Shown: positions 42,106-46,719 of the stretch, piece after piece
Numbering within the stretch: position 1 is the stretch's first letter
Layout: each line of letters starts with the position of its first letter
Assembly: GCA_003169695.1 (NCBI GenBank)
Contig: PNAS01000078.1
Coordinates: 1-46,719, forward strand
Source of the DNA: Spartobacteria bacterium
GTDB lineage: Bacteria > Verrucomicrobiota > Verrucomicrobiia > Chthoniobacterales > UBA10450
Length of the DNA: 46,719 nt
Direction of reading: 5' to 3'
Notes under the pieces: generated by a model
Databases searched by the model: none
Told to the model about the DNA's origin: nothing
The model's input: only the letters and a program-made list of their open reading frames with translations
Position numbers and translations under genes: made by a program

Positions 42106-43512
42106 CTACCTGTTGCCGATGTGTAACGCGCGCTTCTCCACCGCGAGCGCGGCTTCTTTCACGGCCTCGCTCAGCGTGGGATGTGCGTGAACGGTGCGGC
42201 CGAGATCTTCCGAACTGCCGCCGAACTCCATCACCGCGACGGTCTCCGCAATTAACTCCGATGCGGCGTGCGCAAGAATGTGCGCGCCGAGGATCCGATC
42301 GGTATTCGCGTCGGCCACGAATTTCACGACACCTTCGACATCTTCGTTTGCGACGGCCCGGCCATTCGCGCGGAACGGAAATTTGCCAACATGCACCTTC
42401 ATCCCTTTTTCTTTCGCGAAATCTTCCGTAACACCGACACCTGCGAGTTCGGGATTCGTGTAGATGATGCCGGGGATGACATCGTAGTTCACGTGACCGG
42501 CTTTCCCGGCGATCATTTCGACGCAGGCGATGCCTTCTTCCTCGGCTTTGTGCGCCAGCATCGGGCCCGCGATGACGTCGCCGATCGCGTAGATGCCTTC
42601 GACGTTCGTGCGGAAATGCTCATCCACTTTCACACGTCCCCGATCGTCGAGCGCGACACCAAGCTTTTCTCCGAAGACCCCTTTGGCGAAGGCGCGGCGC
42701 CCGACCGAGACGAGCACCTTATCGGCCTCGAATTTCAGCTCTTCGCCGCCTTTCGTCGCGGTGGCGACCGCGCGTCCGTTTTCCACTTTCACCGAGCCGA
42801 CCTTGGTCTCGAGATGAAAGGCGATGCCCTGCGCCGTGAGTGAACGCTGAAGCAAATTCGCGAGCTCGAGGTCAAAGCCGAGTGCGATGCGCGGAAGAAA
42901 TTCCAGCACGATCACTTCCGAACCGAGACGGCTCCAGACGGACCCGAGTTCCAAACCGATCGCGCCGCCGCCGATGACGAGAAATTTTTCCGGCGCCCTC
43001 TCGAAAGCGAGCGCCTCGGTGCTGGTCACGATCACATTGCCGTCGAACTTCATGTTCGCCAATTCCACCGGCACGCTGCCCGTCGCGATGACGATGTTCG
43101 TCGCTTCGATCTCCTGACTGTCGCCCTCGTCCGGCTTGATCGCGACGCGGCCAGGGGCCGTGACTGTTCCAAGGCCTTGAAACGTCGTGATCTTGTTTCC
43201 CTTCATCAACTGCCTGACTCCGCTGTTCATTGTCTTCACGACCTTGTCTTTGCGGGCGAGCATCTTCGCCAGATCAAGGCCGACGTTCTCCAGAACAATG
43301 CCGTGCTTCGAGGCTTCCTTTTTCGCGAAAACGAAGTGGTCGCTCGAAGTAAGGAGCGCCTTGCTCGGGATGCACCCGATGTTCAGACACGTGCCGCCGA
43401 GTTCCTTGTCCTTCTCGACGATCGCCGTTCTCAAACCAAGTTGCGCTGCGCGAATCGCCGCGACGTAACCGCCGGGTCCCGAACCGATGATGACGACATC
43501 AAATTTATCCAT
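42106..43512 (-). CDS. lpdA: Dihydrolipoyl dehydrogenase (E3)
   Basis: This 468-residue flavoenzyme has the FAD-binding motif VIIGSGPGGYVAAIRAA (about residues 7-23). The redox disulfide is Cys42-Cys47 in GGTCLNIGCIPSK, the NAD-binding motif is VIGGGAIGLELGSVWSRLG, and the C-terminal dimer region carries the catalytic His in HAHPTLSEA. It reoxidises lipoamide of the E2 subunit and passes electrons to NAD+. It is the last gene of a sucA-sucB-lpdA transcript, separated from sucB by a palindromic repeat. Confidence 0.95.
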   Translation of the reverse strand: MDKFDVVIIGSGPGGYVAAIRAAQLGLRTAIVEKDKELGGTCLNIGCIPSKALLTSSDHFVFAKKEASKHGIVLENVGLDLAKMLARKDKVVKTMNSGVRQLMKGNKITTFQGLGTVTAPGRVAIKPDEGDSQEIEATNIVIATGSVPVELANMKFDGNVIVTSTEALAFERAPEKFLVIGGGAIGLELGSVWSRLGSEVIVLEFLPRIALGFDLELANLLQRSLTAQGIAFHLETKVGSVKVENGRAVATATKGGEELKFEADKVLVSVGRRAFAKGVFGEKLGVALDDRGRVKVDEHFRTNVEGIYAIGDVIAGPMLAHKAEEEGIACVEMIAGKAGHVNYDVIPGIIYTNPELAGVGVTEDFAKEKGMKVHVGKFPFRANGRAVANEDVEGVVKFVADANTDRILGAHILAHAASELIAETVAVMEFGGSSEDLGRTVHAHPTLSEAVKEAALAVEKRALHIGNR

Positions 43513-43523
43513 AACCTAGGAAA

Positions 43524-43601
43524 GGACGCATCTCCGAGGCGTCCGACTTTTTAGCAGTGCAAGCATACGCAGAATTCCACAGACGGCTCGGAGATCCGTC
43601 C
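43524..43601. repeat. Palindromic repeat between sucB and lpdA
   Basis: GGACGCATCTCCGAG at 43524-43538 pairs with CTCGGAGATCCGTCC at 43587-43601 with one mismatch. The left arm also contains the smaller palindrome GGACGC...GCGTCC. It occupies nearly all of the 96-nt gap inside the operon and could stabilise RNA or lower expression of lpdA relative to sucB. Confidence 0.65.
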
Positions 43602-43608
43602 CCACCTG

Positions 43609-44838
43609 TCAGAAATCGAGCGGGAGTTTCTTCGGATCTTCGATGCACTGCTTGACAGTAATGAGGAACGTGACGGCTTCCTTCCCGTCAACGGCGCGAT
43701 GATCGTAGCTGAGCGCGAGATACATCATCGGGCGGAGGACAACCTCATCTTTGATTGCGACCGGCCGCTTTTGAATTGTGTGCATGCCGAGGATCCCGCT
43801 TTGGGGCGGATTCAAGATCGGAGTGCCGAACAACGAACCGTAAACGCCGCCGTTTGAAATCGTGAACGTGCCACCCTGCAAATCTTCAATCTTGATTTTC
43901 CCTTCGCGCGCCCTGGTCGCGTAATCCGCGATGTCGCGCTCAATTTCGGCGAAGCTTTTCTTGTCCGCATCGCGCACCACTGGCACGACAAGCCCTCGCT
44001 CCGTCCCGACCGCGACCCCGATATCGTAGTAGTGATTCTGAATCATATCGTCGCCCTCGATCCGGCCGTTGATCGGCGGCACTACTTTCAATGCTTCGAC
44101 GGTCGCCTTAATGAAGAACGACATGAAGCCGAGCTTCAGCGCATTCTTTTTCGTGAAGGCATCTTGTGATTTCGTGCGGAGGGCTTGCACCTCCGTCATG
44201 TCGCATTCGTTGAAGGTCGTGAGGATTGCGGCCGTGTGCTGCGCCATGACGAGTTGCGCCGCGATCTTTCGCCGGAGCGGCGACATCTTCTTGCGGGTAA
44301 ACCGTTCGTTCTCCGATTGAGGGGCCGGCTTTTCTTCCGCGCGACCACCGGCAGTGGCGTCGGGCACTGACGACGGCTCTGGAACCGCCTCGCGATTCTT
44401 CGCGGCGGCGAGCGCGTCGCCTTTTGTCAGGCGGCCGCCTTTGCCGCTCCCACTGATCTTCTCGGGATCAAGTTTTTCCTCCGCCACGATGCGTCGCACC
44501 GCCGGGGACATGGCGTCGGGCGATTTTTTTGCGGCAGTCGGGACTGGCTTGGTGTCGCCTTTGGGCGCACTCGGCTCTGCCGCCCGTTTCTCGACGCTTC
44601 CAGAGCCCTCTTCGATCACCGCCACGACTTCGCCGATCTTCACCTCCGCGCCTTCCGCGACTCGGGTTTGCAGAACGCCATCTTTCTCGGCCGTGATTTC
44701 TGTCGAGACTTTGTCTGTCTCCAACGTGAAGAGCGCGTCGCCGGCCTTGACCTGGTCGCCGGATTTTTTGTGCCACACGGAAACGACCCCGCTGGTAATC
44801 GATTCACCAACCGCCGGAACTTTTACCTCGATGCTCAT
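43609..44838 (-). CDS. sucB: 2-oxoglutarate dehydrogenase E2 (dihydrolipoyl succinyltransferase)
   Basis: This 409-residue protein has one lipoyl domain at residues 1-75, with lipoyl Lys43 in ETDKVST. A charged Ala/Pro linker follows, then a peripheral subunit-binding domain (about 108-145, [20 protein letters not shown]), a second linker, and the catalytic domain with His380 and Asp384 in [13 protein letters not shown]. This is the standard E2 of the TCA-cycle 2-oxoglutarate complex, and the sucA neighbour confirms the substrate. Length is normal. Confidence 0.95.
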   Translation of the reverse strand: MSIEVKVPAVGESITSGVVSVWHKKSGDQVKAGDALFTLETDKVSTEITAEKDGVLQTRVAEGAEVKIGEVVAVIEEGSGSVEKRAAEPSAPKGDTKPVPTAAKKSPDAMSPAVRRIVAEEKLDPEKISGSGKGGRLTKGDALAAAKNREAVPEPSSVPDATAGGRAEEKPAPQSENERFTRKKMSPLRRKIAAQLVMAQHTAAILTTFNECDMTEVQALRTKSQDAFTKKNALKLGFMSFFIKATVEALKVVPPINGRIEGDDMIQNHYYDIGVAVGTERGLVVPVVRDADKKSFAEIERDIADYATRAREGKIKIEDLQGGTFTISNGGVYGSLFGTPILNPPQSGILGMHTIQKRPVAIKDEVVLRPMMYLALSYDHRAVDGKEAVTFLITVKQCIEDPKKLPLDF

Positions 44839-44895
44839 GAAGGCGTTACATTATGCGCAATCGAAGCCGGTGGGCGAACAGCAATGTGCAGGTCC

Positions 44896-46719
44896 CTAGA
44901 GACTGAAAGCATCGGAGATTAATTGCGCCTGCTCGCGCTTGTGTATCGCGAGCGAACCAACCGCCGGACTGGCGCTGGCGTTGCGGCCGGCATAGGTGAT
45001 TTCGCGGCCGAAAAGCGCCCACAACCGCGGCTCCATGTAAGTCCACGCGCCCATATTCTGCGATTCTTCCTGGCACCAAATCAACTTCGCGTTCTTCGGA
45101 AACGGTTTGATCGCCTCGCGCAATTTGCTTTCGGCAAGCGGATAGAGTTGTTCGACGCGGACGATCGCAGCGTTGGCAATTTTCTCGGCTTCGCGATGAT
45201 TCAAGAGGTCGTAATAAACTTTGCCCGAGCAAAGAATCACGCGTTTCATTCTCTCGGCCGGTCCCACTTCGGGCGACCCGAGAATCTCTGCGAATCCGCC
45301 ACTCGTAAAATCTTCGGTGCGCGACGACGCCTGCTCGGAGCGCAGCAAACTTTTCGGCGTCATGATGATGAGCGGTTTGACGAAATCGCGCTTCATCTGA
45401 CGGCGAAGAACGTGAAAGTATTGCGCGGAAGTCGTCACGTTACAGACCTGTATATTATCTTCCGCGCACGACTGGAGAAAGCGCTCCAGCCGGGCGCTGG
45501 AATGTTCCGGCCCCTGCCCTTCGTAGCCGTGAGGCAGGAGCAGCACGATGCCGCTCGGCCGCTGCCATTTCGATTCCGCCGGAACGATGAATTGATCGAT
45601 GATGACCTGCGCGCCATTCGCAAAATCGCCGAACTGCGCTTCCCACAGGCAGAGCATGTTCGGATAATCGAGCGAGTAACCGTAATCGAACCCGAGGACA
45701 GCAGCTTCGGAGAGGAGGCTGTTGTAAATGCAGATGCGCGCCTGCGTCCCCGCAAGATGGCGCAACGGAATGTAGGGCTGGCCTGTCTTCGCATCGTAGA
45801 TAACCGAGTGGCGCGTGCTGAAAGTCCCACGCCGGCTGTCCTGCCCGGAAAGCCGGACCGGAATTCCTTCGAGGAGCAAGGATCCAAAGGCGAGCGCTTC
45901 CGCGTAATGCCATTCATAGGGGCCACCAGCGTCGAAAACCTCCCGGCGCCGATCGAGCACGGTGCGGCGAACTTTCGGGATGACGTCAAAGTCTTCCGGC
46001 ACGCGCGTCAGTCCGTCGACAATCTGGCGCAGCATTTCGGGACTAATCGAGGTCGGCTTGCCCTCATCGGTGTACTGCGGCTGAAAAATCGCCGTGGATT
46101 CCTTGAAGCGCGCCTGGCTGCCCGCTGTCTCTTCCTCGATCGATTTCACTTCCTGCAGGACCAACTCGAGGCGCATCTCGAATTCCGCTTCCAGACTGGC
46201 GGCTTCGTCGTCGCTGAGTGTCCCAGCTTCGATGAGCTCTTTCTTATAAAGCTGAGCGACCGCGGGGCGTTCCTGGATTCTCGCGTAGAGATCAGGCTGC
46301 GTGAAGGAAGGCTCGTCCCCTTCGTTATGGCCGAATCGCCGGTAGCAATACATGTCAATCACGGCGTCGCGTCCGAACTCCTGTCGAAAATCGAGCGACA
46401 TCTGCGTCACAAACAAGACCGCGAGCGGGTCATCGCCATTCACGTGGAGAATCGGCACCTCGATCATCTTCGCGACGTCCGTCGCGTACATCGACGAGCG
46501 CGCATCTTCCGGCAGCGTCGTGAAACCGATCTGATTGTTCACGACCACGTGCAGCGTTCCGCCGGTGCCGTAGCCGGGGAGCTGGGACATGTTGAGCGTT
46601 TCCGCGACGATGCCTTGTCCCGCGAAAGCGGCGTCGCCGTGAATGAGCAAGGGCAACACTTTCCGGCGCAGTTCGGTATCGCCGCGCATGCGCTGTCGGG
46701 CGCGCGCCTTTCCTTCCAC
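44896..46719 (-). CDS. sucA: 2-oxoglutarate dehydrogenase E1, C-terminal part (partial)
   Basis: This is the C-terminal 607 residues of a thiamine-diphosphate-dependent E1; the N-terminal third lies beyond the right edge. Visible marks are [75 protein letters not shown] and the terminal [20 protein letters not shown]. These match the homodimeric SucA type. It decarboxylates 2-oxoglutarate and loads succinyl onto the lipoyl domain of SucB. It lies 57 nt upstream of sucB on the same strand. The first codon in the window (GTG, 46717-46719) is internal. Confidence 0.95.
   Translation of the reverse strand: MEGKARARQRMRGDTELRRKVLPLLIHGDAAFAGQGIVAETLNMSQLPGYGTGGTLHVVVNNQIGFTTLPEDARSSMYATDVAKMIEVPILHVNGDDPLAVLFVTQMSLDFRQEFGRDAVIDMYCYRRFGHNEGDEPSFTQPDLYARIQERPAVAQLYKKELIEAGTLSDDEAASLEAEFEMRLELVLQEVKSIEEETAGSQARFKESTAIFQPQYTDEGKPTSISPEMLRQIVDGLTRVPEDFDVIPKVRRTVLDRRREVFDAGGPYEWHYAEALAFGSLLLEGIPVRLSGQDSRRGTFSTRHSVIYDAKTGQPYIPLRHLAGTQARICIYNSLLSEAAVLGFDYGYSLDYPNMLCLWEAQFGDFANGAQVIIDQFIVPAESKWQRPSGIVLLLPHGYEGQGPEHSSARLERFLQSCAEDNIQVCNVTTSAQYFHVLRRQMKRDFVKPLIIMTPKSLLRSEQASSRTEDFTSGGFAEILGSPEVGPAERMKRVILCSGKVYYDLLNHREAEKIANAAIVRVEQLYPLAESKLREAIKPFPKNAKLIWCQEESQNMGAWTYMEPRLWALFGREITYAGRNASASPAVGSLAIHKREQAQLISDAFSL

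Noticed and set aside
1..46719. CRISPR array, transposase, integrase or prophage genes
   Set aside because: No regularly spaced short repeats and no mobile-element protein motifs were found; the repeats seen are isolated palindromes.

Overview
The window is a GC-rich, densely coding bacterial segment. The best guess is a soil Verrucomicrobiota member (Chthoniobacterales/Spartobacteria-like). This is inferred from gene content (tricorn-like protease, KirBac channel, large TolB/TPR paralog families, secreted PD40 proteins) and from the style of the intergenic palindromic repeats; there is no rRNA or marker gene to confirm it.

Region 1 (1-20593) is the remarkable part. Ten head-to-tail paralogs, all on the + strand, encode membrane-anchored proteins of about 600-700 residues. 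Each has a short N-terminal module of two hydrophobic helices opening with an FFxELxRRxV motif, a third helix, a TolB-N/FlgO-like domain opening with KSIAVLPFEN, and a long TPR domain ending in a motif like LRLDPxFDxLRNDPRF. Seven of the nine junctions are 4-bp ATGA/GTGA stop-start overlaps, so the array looks like one translationally coupled operon. The first nine bases read Lys-Pro-stop in the frame expected for another copy, so the array probably continues to the left. The N-terminal modules fall into three types and the TolB/TPR bodies into five, combined in many ways. This suggests recombination or gene conversion at the conserved KSIAVLPFEN block. Copy 3 carries a one-base frameshift.

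Region 2 (20692-26487) holds small or poorly known genes: a secreted WKLN-type protein, an isoprenylcysteine-methyltransferase-like membrane enzyme followed by an EamA transporter, a single-domain response regulator, a conserved hypothetical, an HD-domain protein, a TonB-C-domain protein, and a 57-residue YqaE/Pmp3-type membrane peptide.

Region 3 (26515-34383) holds a large secreted tricorn-type protease with a Lys/Asp-rich linker, a hypothetical, a secreted protein with an internal duplication, a KirBac potassium channel divergent from a PhzF-family enzyme, a UBP zinc-finger protein and a YetF-type membrane protein.

Region 4 (34472-38877, - strand) is a 5-oxoprolinase operon, pxpB-pxpC-pxpA, preceded by a small coiled-coil membrane protein and followed by an APC-family permease. 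A palindromic repeat separates pxpA from the permease. Uptake followed by ATP-dependent opening of 5-oxoproline to glutamate is a reasonable reading of the cluster.

Region 5 (39012-46719) holds an orphan MalG-like permease, a YceI protein, RecO, a secreted PD40 protein, and a 2-oxoglutarate dehydrogenase operon (sucA partial, sucB, lpdA) on the - strand. Three palindromic elements lie in the gaps. I saw no tRNA, rRNA, CRISPR array, transposase or prophage gene.
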